Below, piece after piece: positions 7,338-14,795 of a stretch of DNA of 37,538 nucleotides (position 1 is its first letter; every line of letters starts with the position of its first letter). Source of the stretch: Phytoactinopolyspora limicola (lineage in GTDB: Bacteria > Actinomycetota > Actinomycetes > Jiangellales > Jiangellaceae); NCBI RefSeq assembly GCF_011320225.1, contig NZ_JAAOEN010000021.1, forward strand, positions 1 to 37,538, read 5' to 3'. The notes beneath the pieces are model-generated. The model was not told where the DNA came from and made no database searches. It saw only the letters and a list, made by a program, of their open reading frames with translations. The translations under genes and the position numbers were made by a program.

Positions 7338-8706
7338 GCGTCGGCTCGACAGCAGCCGACGTCCACAACACGCGCTGGTCGGTCCCCGGCGCCCCGGAGA
7401 GGGACAGCCCGAACGGCACGCCGTCGGACGTCGCGCCCGCCGGGAGCGTGAGGCTGGGGAGGTCGACGAAGCTCGTGATCATGGTGTTGCGCAGCACCCG
7501 CCGGTTGGTGTCGGCGAAGACCTCCGGATCGGACTCCACCGCGGCAACGTGTGGCGCCGTGACCGGCACCGTCGGGTAGACAAGGAGGGTGTGGCCGAGC
7601 CGTTCACGGACGTGTCGTCGCAGCTCCGTCCGCCGGGCCAGGAGGGTCCGATGGTGGTTCTCCAGGACCGTCCGCCCGGCCAGCAGCCGGCTCCGGATCG
7701 GCGGATCGATCAGCGCGGCGTCAGGGCCGTGGACGGCGGAGGCACGGGTGCGGTACGCCTCCGCCGCGACGAGTGTGCCGACCTCCTCGAAGAGCCGCGC
7801 GACGTCGTCGAACTCGGGGATCCGGACGGTTCGGATCGTCCAGCCGTCGCGGCGTAGCTCGTCGAGCATCAGCCCGAACTGGTCGGCGACGGGGGCGTCG
7901 AGATGGTCGATGAGCGGGCCGCGTGGGACGACGAGGTCGCCCGGCTCCGGTGGTTGTGTGCGCCCTACCGGCACGGCATCGCCGGCCAGCACCGCGTCGA
8001 GGGTGATGGCGTCGAGGACGGTGCGGGTGATCGGTCCCACCGTGTCCAGCGTCGGCGCCAGGGGAGTCACGCCCGCCAAACTCACCCGTCCGTGGGTGGG
8101 CCGGAAGCCGACCAGGCCGCAGAACGACGCCGGCACCCGGACCGAGCCGGACGTGTCGGTGCCGACCGCACCCGGGACCACACCCACGGCTACGGCCACC
8201 GCGGACCCGGACGACGACCCGCCCGGCACCCGCCCCGGAACCAGGGGATGAATGGGGGTGCCGAAATGCTGGTTGGTGCCGAGCCCGGAGAAGGCGAACT
8301 CACTGAGGTTGGTCTTGCCGATGGTGATCAGGCCGGCAGCGGCAGCGTTGCGGACCACGTCGGCGTCGGCGTCCGCCTCGGCCATGTTCCGGGTGGTGGC
8401 GGAACCAGCCGTCGTACGTATGCCGCGGATGTCGACGAGATCTTTCCAGGCGATGGGCACCCCATCCAACGGCCCGGCCGGTGCGCTGCGCTGAACCCGC
8501 CGCACGGTGGCCGCCGCTTCGAGCCGGGCGCGTGATGAGGTCAGGCTGATGAACACGTGCTCGGCCGCGGCGTCAGCCGCCTTGGCCAGGCACTCGTCGG
8601 CCAACACCACCGGGTCGAGCCGACCGGCGGCGATCTCCCGGCCGAGCCAGAGCGCGCTTCCTTCAGCCGGGTGAAGGCTGGGCGGAGCTCCCCGGGCGCC
8701 GGTCAT
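7255..8706 (-). CDS. Amidase signature family protein
   Basis: A 483-residue amidase with the Ser-cisSer-Lys triad visible: Lys88 in GVPIAWKDLVD, the Gly/Ser-rich strand PGGSSSGSAVAVA (about 161-173) carrying the cis-Ser, and the nucleophile Ser188 in GTDTSGSVR. It hydrolyses a carboxamide to acid plus ammonia or amine. The substrate is unknown. The start ATG 8706 overlaps the stop of the upstream flavin reductase as ATGA, so the two are translationally coupled; an in-frame extension to 8814 would run into the reductase gene and is not supported. The C-terminal 35 residues are Arg/Pro/Ala-rich and lie over the 3' end of the PucR gene, so a natural tail or a worn 3' end are both possible. Confidence 0.87.
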   Translation of the reverse strand: MTGARGAPPSLHPAEGSALWLGREIAAGRLDPVVLADECLAKAADAAAEHVFISLTSSRARLEAAATVRRVQRSAPAGPLDGVPIAWKDLVDIRGIRTTAGSATTRNMAEADADADVVRNAAAAGLITIGKTNLSEFAFSGLGTNQHFGTPIHPLVPGRVPGGSSSGSAVAVAVGVVPGAVGTDTSGSVRVPASFCGLVGFRPTHGRVSLAGVTPLAPTLDTVGPITRTVLDAITLDAVLAGDAVPVGRTQPPEPGDLVVPRGPLIDHLDAPVADQFGLMLDELRRDGWTIRTVRIPEFDDVARLFEEVGTLVAAEAYRTRASAVHGPDAALIDPPIRSRLLAGRTVLENHHRTLLARRTELRRHVRERLGHTLLVYPTVPVTAPHVAAVESDPEVFADTNRRVLRNTMITSFVDLPSLTLPAGATSDGVPFGLSLSGAPGTDQRVLWTSAAVEPTLRSPARSPFAPPLSEGKGRAADEGRAR

Positions 8707-9326
8707 CGGCCCGCCGCCGGCACGTCGTCGCCCGACACCGGAGCTAACGGCGGAAGCTCGACGAGGTGCTCGACGGGACTGAACGACGCACCAACTCGGC
8801 CCATGGGCTGCCATCGTAGGACGTCGACGTGGCGGCGTGCATCGAACAGGGCGGCGTCGACGTGCCAGAGCACGATCCGCCCAATGACAATCGTGTCCCC
8901 GCCCGGCTGGATGATCTGTTCCAGCTCACATTCCATGCTGATCGGCGCGGCGGCTACCAGCGGCACGCTGATCCGGTGCGCCGGCCGGGCCGCGACACCG
9001 GCCACGGCGAACTCGTCCACCTCGCTGGTGTATTCCTCCGACGTCGCACACATCCGGGCGGCCATATCCGCGGTCACGACGTTCACCGCGAACTCACCCG
9101 TGGACCGGATGTTGAGCAGGCTGTCCTTCTCCCGGCCGTCGTCGCGGCGTTCCATGGTGATCGAGACCATCGGCGGAGACGTGGAGACGACGGTGAAGAA
9201 GCTGAACGGAGCCAGGTTCCGACGGCCGGATGCGCTCACGGTCGACGTCCACGCGATAGGGCGCGGGTTGACGCTGCCGAACAGAAGCCGGCGCGTCGTC
9301 TCTCGCACGCGACGACGATGTCGCAC
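8703..9326 (-). CDS. Flavin reductase (DIM6/NTAB) family protein, N-terminus apparently truncated
   Basis: An FMN-binding split-barrel protein of the flavin reductase type. Strong family marks are GSVNPRPIAWTSTVSASG, RNLAPFSFFTVVSTSPP and STGEFAVNVVT. Such proteins reduce FMN with NAD(P)H for a partner monooxygenase or act as flavin-dependent reductases. The first family block normally lies 20-30 residues into the protein. Here the only upstream residues are V-R-H-R-R-R-V-R-E-T-T, read from a GTG at 9326 that is already inside the coding region of the divergent deacetylase. The 5' end therefore seems lost. The stop overlaps the amidase start (ATGA). Activity is uncertain because the truncation could remove the first strand and the normal promoter. 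Confidence 0.75.
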   Translation of the reverse strand: MRHRRRVRETTRRLLFGSVNPRPIAWTSTVSASGRRNLAPFSFFTVVSTSPPMVSITMERRDDGREKDSLLNIRSTGEFAVNVVTADMAARMCATSEEYTSEVDEFAVAGVAARPAHRISVPLVAAAPISMECELEQIIQPGGDTIVIGRIVLWHVDAALFDARRHVDVLRWQPMGRVGASFSPVEHLVELPPLAPVSGDDVPAAGR

Positions 9327-10055
9327 CAGGCCTACGGGCCCGACGTCGGCGTGCCCAGGATCCTCGACCTACTCGACGAGTTCGAGCTTCTCGCCACCTT
9401 CTTCATCCCCGGCTGGGTCGCCGAGCAGCGGCCCGGCCTGGCCGCCGGGATCGTCGAGCGTGGGCACGAGGTGGCGCACCACTCCTACAGCCACCGACTG
9501 CCCACGTCGATGGCGGCGGGGGAGGAGCGGGTGGACTTCGAGCGGGCCATGGAGGTGTTCGCCGCCCAGGGCATCGAGATCGTCGGGCACCGTGCGGCCG
9601 GCTGGGCGACCACGGGGGAGACAGCCGGCCTGGTGGCAGCACACGGCCTGCTGTACGACTCGTCGTTCATGGGCGACGACCGGCCTTATCTGATCGAGTC
9701 CGGTGCGGGAACCGTGGCGGAGTTGCCCGTGCACTGGTCCCTCGACGACTGGGAACAGTACGCATTCCTGCCGGAGCCGCACGTGGGTTCGGTGATCGAA
9801 TCGCCGGTTAAGGTGCTGGAGATGTGGCGCGCGGAACTCGACGCCATGCGGCGCTACCGGTGCCTGTTCAACCTGACCTGCCACCCGTTCCTGACCGGCC
9901 GGCCATCCCGGATGGAGTCGCTGCGTCGGCTGATCGAGTTCGGCCTGGAAAGCGGGGACGTGAGCTTTATGCGGTGCCGTGACGTGGCACGACGCGCGGC
10001 GGCCGATCCAGCCTTGGTCACCCGTCGAGTTTCGCCGCCGGGCATTGTGCCGTAA
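9318..10055 (+). CDS. Polysaccharide deacetylase (NodB-type) family protein, N-terminus apparently missing
   Basis: The protein matches a family of NodB-fold amidohydrolases from SHQAYGPDVGVPRILDLLDE onwards: LLATFFIPGWVAEQRPG, the metal-binding H-x-x-x-H of VAHHSYSHRLPTS, and SSFMGDDRPYLIE. Complete relatives start about 30-40 residues earlier with a strand ending in Asp-containing motif 1 (S-F-D-x-D-type), which carries the catalytic base and a metal ligand. That part is absent: upstream in frame the sequence is the antisense of the flavin reductase. ATG 9318 is the best remaining start but has no ribosome binding site. The frame stays open upstream. The gene is probably non-functional or fused by deletion. 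Targets of relatives include chitin-like polymers and small ureido or formamide compounds. Confidence 0.7.
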   Translation: MSHQAYGPDVGVPRILDLLDEFELLATFFIPGWVAEQRPGLAAGIVERGHEVAHHSYSHRLPTSMAAGEERVDFERAMEVFAAQGIEIVGHRAAGWATTGETAGLVAAHGLLYDSSFMGDDRPYLIESGAGTVAELPVHWSLDDWEQYAFLPEPHVGSVIESPVKVLEMWRAELDAMRRYRCLFNLTCHPFLTGRPSRMESLRRLIEFGLESGDVSFMRCRDVARRAAADPALVTRRVSPPGIVP

Positions 10056-10236
10056 GGCCGGTGTTGCCGCGGTTGTTGCTGCGGCAGTCTGTGCGGGCGT
10101 GCCCGTTGTGCCCGGCCGGTGGCGGCGCCCACTATGCGGCACGCTATGCGGCGGGCGGGGGACCCGGAACGCCAGGCCGTCGTGACAAGGCAGACAATGG
10201 TGTCGATATGAAAACGAACACCGTAGGCGTCGCGCC

Positions 10237-10962
10237 TTGGATCTGACGTTCTGGATTCTCACGGGCGGGGCGGTTCTTCTTGGCGCAGCCGTCCAGGGCA
10301 GTGTCGGACTAGGCCTTGGCCTGGTTGCCGCGCCCGTGGTCACGCTGCTGGATCCGACGCTCATGCCGGGGGCGATGCTGGTGACGACCGCGGCACTGCC
10401 GGTGCTGAGCTTGTCCTCGGAGTGGCGGCATGCCGACCTGCGTGGCCTTTCCTGGGCGTTGGTGGGCCGGTTCGTCGGGACCATCGGAGGTGTCTGGGTG
10501 GTCGCGGCGTTGGCGCCGAACACGCTGGCACTGGCGGTTGGGATCATGGTTCTGGTGGCCGTCGCCCTGACCGTTTTCGCCGTACGCGTCCGGTCGACTC
10601 CGACGACGTTGACCGCGGCCGGGGTGATCTCCGGTGTCACCGGGACGGCGACGTCCATCGGTGGGCCACCGGTGGCGTTGGTCTACCAGCACGACCCTGG
10701 TCCGCGAGTGCGCTCGACACTGGCGGTGTACTTCTTGATCGGCACGTTGGTATCGCTGGGCGCGCTCGCGATAGGTGGCCAACTGCACGAGCGGGAGGTG
10801 TGGGTAGGGCTCGGCTTGTTCCCGTTCATCATCGCCGGCTACCTCATCGCTCGCCCGCTGCGGCGGGTGGTCGACGGCGGTCACCTGCGCGCCGCGTTGC
10901 TCGTCGTGGTGACGATCTCCGGGCTCGTTCTGATCGCACAGTCGGCCTTCATGTCGGGATGA
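10237..10962 (+). CDS. TauE/SafE family permease (anion exporter)
   Basis: A 241-residue integral membrane protein with about 7-8 hydrophobic segments and the TauE/SafE double-repeat pattern: GAAVQGSVGLGLGLVAAPV in the first half and GVISGVTGTATSIGGPPVAL in the second. Family members move sulfite, sulfonates or organic anions across the membrane. The start is a TTG at 10237, which gives L/M-D-L-T-F-W-I-L as in relatives; no better start or clear ribosome binding site is present. It lies 181 bp after the deacetylase on the same strand and may export or import a product of the neighbouring amine/amide genes, but that is inference. A large palindrome follows the stop by 2 bp. Confidence 0.8.
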   Translation: MDLTFWILTGGAVLLGAAVQGSVGLGLGLVAAPVVTLLDPTLMPGAMLVTTAALPVLSLSSEWRHADLRGLSWALVGRFVGTIGGVWVVAALAPNTLALAVGIMVLVAVALTVFAVRVRSTPTTLTAAGVISGVTGTATSIGGPPVALVYQHDPGPRVRSTLAVYFLIGTLVSLGALAIGGQLHEREVWVGLGLFPFIIAGYLIARPLRRVVDGGHLRAALLVVVTISGLVLIAQSAFMSG

Positions 10963-10964
10963 CT

Positions 10965-11060
10965 CGACGGTGGAAGCTTCTACCGGTTGACGTTGGAGGG
11001 TTCTACCGGCCAGGACCGGTAGAACCCTCCACCGTTGGCCGGTAAAACGCTCCACCGTCG
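10965..11060. repeat. Nested 96-bp palindrome after the TauE gene
   Basis: Two inverted pairs are nested. The outer arms are CGACGGTGGAAGCTTCTACC and CGTTTTACC-like sequence read on the other strand (ending 11060). The inner arms are TGGAGGGTTCTACCGG (10994-11009) and its perfect reverse complement ending at 11031, separated by 6 bases. The whole can fold into a stem of about 45 bp. It starts 2 bp after the TauE stop and can act as a strong terminator. The repeated unit GTTCTACCGG within each arm looks like tandem duplication before inversion. Confidence 0.75.
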
Positions 11061-11309
11061 GCATAACGAGCCAGCCGGGCAGTCGCGCCCAGTCCGTTGA
11101 CACGGGCGTCTCCGCTGCCGCCCGACCAGCCCGTCCTCATCCTGTCGAGGATGCCTGCGGATGTGCTCGTGGCTCTGGCGCCCGATGTCGGATTCGATCA
11201 CCACGAGGTCGCCGCGTTGTGCGGGGCGTGTCGGCGAAGATCATAGTTGAGCCCAATCTTGCCGCTCGAAGGACCAGTTCGATCCTGATGTTGCTATCCT
11301 AGAGACCAG
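11061..11309. other. Intergenic sequence before the ATPase island
   Basis: No complete gene is seen. A short plus-strand frame (about 11110-11247) reads P-D-Q-P-V-L-I-L-S-R-M-P-A-D-V-L-V-A-L-A and ends in TAG, which resembles the tail of a worn-out protein gene, but I cannot name it. From about 11240 on the composition becomes more A/T-rich. The sequence TATCCT at 11296-11301, just before the ATPase gene, could be a -10 element, in which case the transcript would start very close to ATG 11310. Confidence 0.3.
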
Positions 11310-12662
11310 ATGGGCCAGAATCTTGTCAGAATGAGAGCAGGTTCAGGCATGCTTGATGTGCTCCGCGAACTAATCCTCGACGCTCAGGACGCGCCGCTAG
11401 ACGTCGGTATACCCCGCCACGTAGATGTGCAGACCGTGCCAGGCAAGGCCACCGTCTGCATAGGGGTACGGAGAAGCGGGAAATCAACCTATATGCGGCA
11501 GTTGATGAGTCGGCTACTGGAAGCTGGGACTCCCCGCGAGAACATTCTTCATCTCAACTTCTTCGATGACCGGCTACACGCAATGAGGCATGGCGATCTT
11601 GGAGTGATTTCGGAAGCCTACTTCTCGCTGTACCCGGAGAAGAAAAACAAGGAGACGGTCTACTTCTTTCTCGACGAGATTCAGGTGCTACCCGGCTGGG
11701 AACCGTTCGTTGACCGCCTCATGCGTACCGAGAAGAGCGAGGTCTACCTCACCGGCTCCTCGGCTCAGATGTTGTCGACTGAAGTGGCTACCCAGATGCG
11801 TGGTCGCGCACTGTCTTGGGAGATCTTCCCGTTTTCCTTTGCGGAGTTCATGGACTATCACGGTGTGGATTACTCCGCTCCTCGCTCAACGAGGAAGCGA
11901 CTGTCGGTGCAGAAGAGTTTCGAGCATTTCTGGCAGACTGGCGGCTTCCCAGAGGTCGCCGGTGTCGATCGTCGCTTGCGCACCATGATTCACCAGGAGT
12001 ACCTGACGGCGGTCCTCTTCCGTGACCTTATAGAGCGGCACGACATTAGCCACCCCCAGGCGGTGGCCGACCTGACTCATCGCCTGATCGACAATGTGGC
12101 CTCACTGCAGAGCATGAACAGCCTCACCGGGTACTTAAAGTCCTTGGGACACAAGGTCTCGCGCAACACGGTCGCAGACTACGTGACGTGGCTGGAGGAT
12201 GCCTTCTTCCTTTTTCAGGTGCGCCTGTTTGACGCTTCACTGGCCAGATCGAACGTGAACCCCAAGAAGATCTACTGCGTAGATCACGCACTGGCTGTCT
12301 CCGTGGGATCCGGAATTCTCGTTAACACTGGGCACCTGCTGGAAAACCTGGTCTTTACCGCCCTGCGTCGAGCATCGCCTGAGATCTTCTACTACCGGAC
12401 GAAGAGCGGGAAGGAGGTCGACTTCGTTGTCCGGCTGCAGAGAGAGAAGCGCATGCTGGTCCAGGTGTGTGACTCGATGGCGAACCAAGCAACCCGAAAC
12501 CGTGAAGTGGGCGCGCTCTCGGAAGCCATGAATGAGCTAGATATCCGTGAAGGGACAATCGTCACGCGCGCCGAACGCGAGCAGTTAGATGTTGCTGGCG
12601 GAATGATCAACGTGACACCGATATGGATGTTCTTGCTATCGCTGAGTTCCGGACGAAACTAG
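11310..12662 (+). CDS. AAA family ATPase with DUF4143 domain
   Basis: A 450-residue P-loop ATPase of the AAA_14/DUF4143 group. Walker A is GVRRSGKST (52-60) and Walker B is VYFFLDEIQ (117-125). LTGSSAQMLS follows as sensor region, and the C-terminal DUF4143 part contains a PD-(D/E)xK-like strand, SGKEVDFVVRLQREK (about 365-379). The function of these proteins is not established; they are scattered in bacterial and archaeal genomes and often lie on islands. Start candidates are ATG 11310, 11331 and 11349; I keep the first. Codon use is clearly more A/T-tolerant than in neighbours (for example AGG, ATA, TTA and CTA codons), which suggests transfer. No partner gene is evident. Confidence 0.85.
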   Translation: MGQNLVRMRAGSGMLDVLRELILDAQDAPLDVGIPRHVDVQTVPGKATVCIGVRRSGKSTYMRQLMSRLLEAGTPRENILHLNFFDDRLHAMRHGDLGVISEAYFSLYPEKKNKETVYFFLDEIQVLPGWEPFVDRLMRTEKSEVYLTGSSAQMLSTEVATQMRGRALSWEIFPFSFAEFMDYHGVDYSAPRSTRKRLSVQKSFEHFWQTGGFPEVAGVDRRLRTMIHQEYLTAVLFRDLIERHDISHPQAVADLTHRLIDNVASLQSMNSLTGYLKSLGHKVSRNTVADYVTWLEDAFFLFQVRLFDASLARSNVNPKKIYCVDHALAVSVGSGILVNTGHLLENLVFTALRRASPEIFYYRTKSGKEVDFVVRLQREKRMLVQVCDSMANQATRNREVGALSEAMNELDIREGTIVTRAEREQLDVAGGMINVTPIWMFLLSLSSGRN

Positions 12663-12936
12663 CGCCGCAACGTCGAATTGGTACGGTGACGTCGATCTAT
12701 TCTTCTTGGGAGTCGGCTGCCTGTAGTTGCATGATGTTTGGCGGTAGACACAACATTGCGCGATCATCAGGTGACGGTGGGTCTCCTATCTGGTCGGGGG
12801 GCACCGGCGCAGGCGCTAAGACGGCAATTGGGCTACATGCACATAGCCAGAGGTATTTCACGAGGACAGGAGACGCTCAGTTGCCCCTTGGTGGCTTTAG
12901 CCTTGTTTTCTAAGATTTGGCAAATAAGCTGGTTGG
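12663..12936. other. Intergenic sequence within the low-G+C island
   Basis: Between the ATPase and the lipoprotein the sequence is A/T-richer than the window average. Short open frames exist in several phases, but none has the character of a protein, a good ribosome binding site or a recognisable motif. It presumably carries the promoter of the lipoprotein gene. Confidence 0.4.
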
Positions 12937-13449
12937 ATGATGCGTGGGTTCAGCGTTCGGGCAGCGGTCATCGTAGTGTCGGTGGCCCTTGTAGTGACAG
13001 CATGTGGTGGTGATGACTCGGCGGTGAGCAGCAGCGGCGATGTAGGGCGGGCGGCTAAAGAAGCTGAGTTGAGCGACGAGACGGGTGTGGTTCAGGCGTG
13101 GGAGTTCACCTCCGACGTCGAACTGTCCGAAGGGTCTGACTTCGGTTACCTAGCCGATGCGGCGGCGGAGTTCGCCGGAGCTAACGAGGCTTGGTTGGTA
13201 GAGACAGATACACCATGGGATCTCCGCTTGGTGTGGTCTGCTCTGCCTTGCCAAACTGCACCGACCTTGAGCGTAGAGACGACGGATGGCGAGATTTCGG
13301 TGATTAGGTTGGATCCGGGACCGGTCGTTTCGCCGGACTCCGAGCATCCCGGCTGCGAGGACATGGAAGTTCGGCATGCGATAGACATGAGGACTTCTGA
13401 GCCGTTGGCGGCCAAGCCGGAGATCGTGGTCGACACACCTAAAAAATAG
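12937..13449 (+). CDS. Putative lipoprotein of unknown function
   Basis: A 170-residue protein with a clear lipoprotein signal: a basic start (M-M-R-G-F-S-V-R), the hydrophobic core AAVIVVSVALVV, and lipobox V-T-A-C with Cys23 as the acylation site, followed by G-G-D-D. The mature part is acidic. It contains two further Cys (A-L-P-C-Q-T and H-P-G-C-E-D) that could form a disulfide outside the cell. I do not recognise a domain. It lies in the same lower-G+C stretch as the ATPase gene, 274 bp downstream on the same strand, but a functional link is not supported. Confidence 0.7.
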   Translation: MMRGFSVRAAVIVVSVALVVTACGGDDSAVSSSGDVGRAAKEAELSDETGVVQAWEFTSDVELSEGSDFGYLADAAAEFAGANEAWLVETDTPWDLRLVWSALPCQTAPTLSVETTDGEISVIRLDPGPVVSPDSEHPGCEDMEVRHAIDMRTSEPLAAKPEIVVDTPKK

Positions 13450-13698
13450 TGGCCCGCAGTACGTGGATGCTGCCTTTGTCGTCTTGTTCTCTGCAAAGCT
13501 ACGTCACAGTTAGCGTGCTGTGAAGATCCTTGTGTTGATGATGGACCGAGGAAACCTCCAGGGTCGAGCGGCTAATCCCAGTTGGCTAGCCGCACCTATT
13601 TTATCCGGCTCTTCACAGTTGAGGGTGTAGCGCGGGTCGGCGTCTAAAACTGACGGAGATACTTGACATCCGGTCCCCTTGGTCATTAAGGAGATCGG

Positions 13699-13839
13699 GT
13701 GAGTGAACCTCAGTTGGACCGCCAGGTGCGTCGGCGCCTGGCGGTCCTACGTCATGTCAAGGAAGTCACCGGAAACGTGGCGATGACGACACGACTTGTT
13801 GTTTGCGCTGCGCCTTGCCGGTGTTTGGAGCGCTCCTGA
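13699..13839 (+). pseudogene. Truncated transposase N-terminus (IS481/IS3-type helix-turn-helix)
   Basis: A 46-codon frame from GTG 13699, preceded by AAGGAGA at 13688-13694, begins V-S-E-P-Q-L-D-R-Q-V-R-R-R-L and continues AVLRHVKEVTGNVAMTTR. From memory this is the usual start of actinobacterial IS481-like/rve-type transposases (L-R-H-V-x-E-V-T-G-N-V-A-M-T), after which C-R-Y-Y-G-I-S-R should follow. Instead the frame goes to unrelated sequence and stops at TGA 13837-13839. The catalytic DDE domain is absent. The promoter-proximal part is preserved well, so the break may be fairly recent. Confidence 0.55.
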
Positions 13840-14108
13840 GGGGGTTCGCATCACACGGGGATGCGGTATGTGGCCCAACACGATGCCGCATCGTTGACCG
13901 CTGTACCAGTAGGTTTGGAACGGACCATTGATCCGTCCTTGCTCAAGATCGAGAATTGGGTGGACCGGTCAAGAGTCAAGATCCGCGCCGATGTGGCCAT
14001 GACAGGCTGACTGTCCTCGGAAACCGGGGCTAAGAGCGCACGGCCCCCAGGCGGTCGCCAAGGTCAAGCGGGCGTTCCGGGCGGGCCAGCAGCGGGTGCG
14101 CCGGCCCT

Positions 14109-14200
14109 GAACGCCTTCTCCGGCCGAGCCTTCGTGTTCGGGTTTGGGTATGTGTGCGACGAGGTTGTCGCGGGTTTCCAGTAGCTGGGGGTCGCTGAGC
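14109..14200 (-). pseudogene. Possible decayed integrase/recombinase fragment
   Basis: A minus-strand frame reads LSDPQLLETRDNLVAHI, then P-K-P-E-H-E-G-S-A-G-E-G-V-Q. This resembles a coiled segment I recall from C-terminal parts of actinobacterial tyrosine-type recombinases (L-x-x-x-R-D-N-L-x-A-R-I-x-E-A-x-R-E-G-W-L-G-E). Flanking residues in the same frame are low-complexity and do not continue the match, so at most a worn fragment remains. It ends about 170 bp from the 3' end of rnpB. Identification is tentative. Confidence 0.3.
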
Positions 14201-14372
14201 TGTGTCGGCCCGCAACAACGGGCATCGGATGCAGCAGTGGCCGGACCAAGATCGAGGCGCACCGGGGGCGCATGCGGGGCGCAAGAGGGTGAGAAACGCC
14301 GTGAAACGTTGACCACCGTTGAGAGGAGAAAAGCCAGTTCAGGCGGCATGTCCGGACATTTGTGCAGGTGGA

Positions 14373-14750
14373 GAGGACGAGCTGGCCTCTAAGCCGGATT
14401 CTGTCCCCCGGCGGACCGGGAGCGGCGACCATCCATCTAGGACCGCCGTTGCCGACGGTCTCGTGCGGTCTACCCGGGAACTCGGGCGGGCCGCCCTCGA
14501 ACGTTCCCTGTCTGACCTTGCTCCGGGTGGGGTTTACCGAGCCGTCCTGGTCACCCAGGACGCTGGTGGTCTCTTACACCACCGTTTCACCCTTACCGGC
14601 TCGCCGAAGCGTGCCGGCGGTCTGTTTTCTGTGGCACTGTCCCGCGGGTCACCCCGGGTGGGTGTTACCCACCACCTTGCCCTGTGGAGTCCGGACTTTC
14701 CTCGACGACGCCGAACGACGTTGCCGCGGCCGCCCGGCCAGCTCGTCCTC
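14373..14750 (-). ncRNA. rnpB: RNase P RNA (type A)
   Basis: The catalytic RNA of RNase P, which cuts the 5' leader from tRNA precursors. Read on the minus strand, all signature blocks are present in order: GAGGAAAGTCCGGACTCCAC near the 5' end, then ACAGAAAACAGACCGCC, GGTAAGGGTGAAACGGTG, and GACAGAATCCGGCTTA close to the 3' end. The outermost helix P1 forms from GAGGACGAGCT at 14373-14383 and its exact complement at 14740-14750, which sets the limits. Length is about 378 nt, slightly short of typical actinobacterial examples but with every conserved core element. The hairpin at 14796-14845 separates it from the upstream oxidoreductase gene. Confidence 0.96.
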
Positions 14751-14795
14751 CACCGTTGAGGATACCCCGGTGGCGGCGCGCCCGGGGGACCGGAG

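Larger units (their letters stand above)
13450..14372. other. Gene-poor island remnant between the lipoprotein gene and rnpB
   Basis: About 920 bp without an intact gene. It holds a transposase stub (13699-13839) and a probable integrase remnant on the opposite strand (about 14109-14200), both annotated separately. A 7-bp inverted repeat GATGCGG/CCGCATC lies at 13860-13892. The rest, including open frames on both strands around 14000-14350, shows no convincing protein character. The region reads as debris of mobile elements. Confidence 0.55.

Noticed and set aside
9369-10658. Minus-strand frame of 429 codons across the deacetylase and TauE genes
   Set aside because: It spans two recognised genes and the gap between them; composition is that of an antisense frame.
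11117-11150. Similarity between CGCCCGACCAGCCCGTCCTC and the 5' flank of rnpB at 14731-14750
   Set aside because: Considered as an att-type repeat flanking the island, but mismatches are many, and it resembles the 5' rather than the 3' end of rnpB. Probably chance in G+C-rich sequence.
12623-13013. Short open frames between the ATPase and the lipoprotein
   Set aside because: No ribosome binding site, no motif, and Ser/Gly/Trp-rich composition without a folding pattern.
13663-13690. TTGACA with CATTAA 16 bp downstream as a promoter for the transposase stub
   Set aside because: The -10 would overlap the ribosome binding site, leaving no room for a leader.
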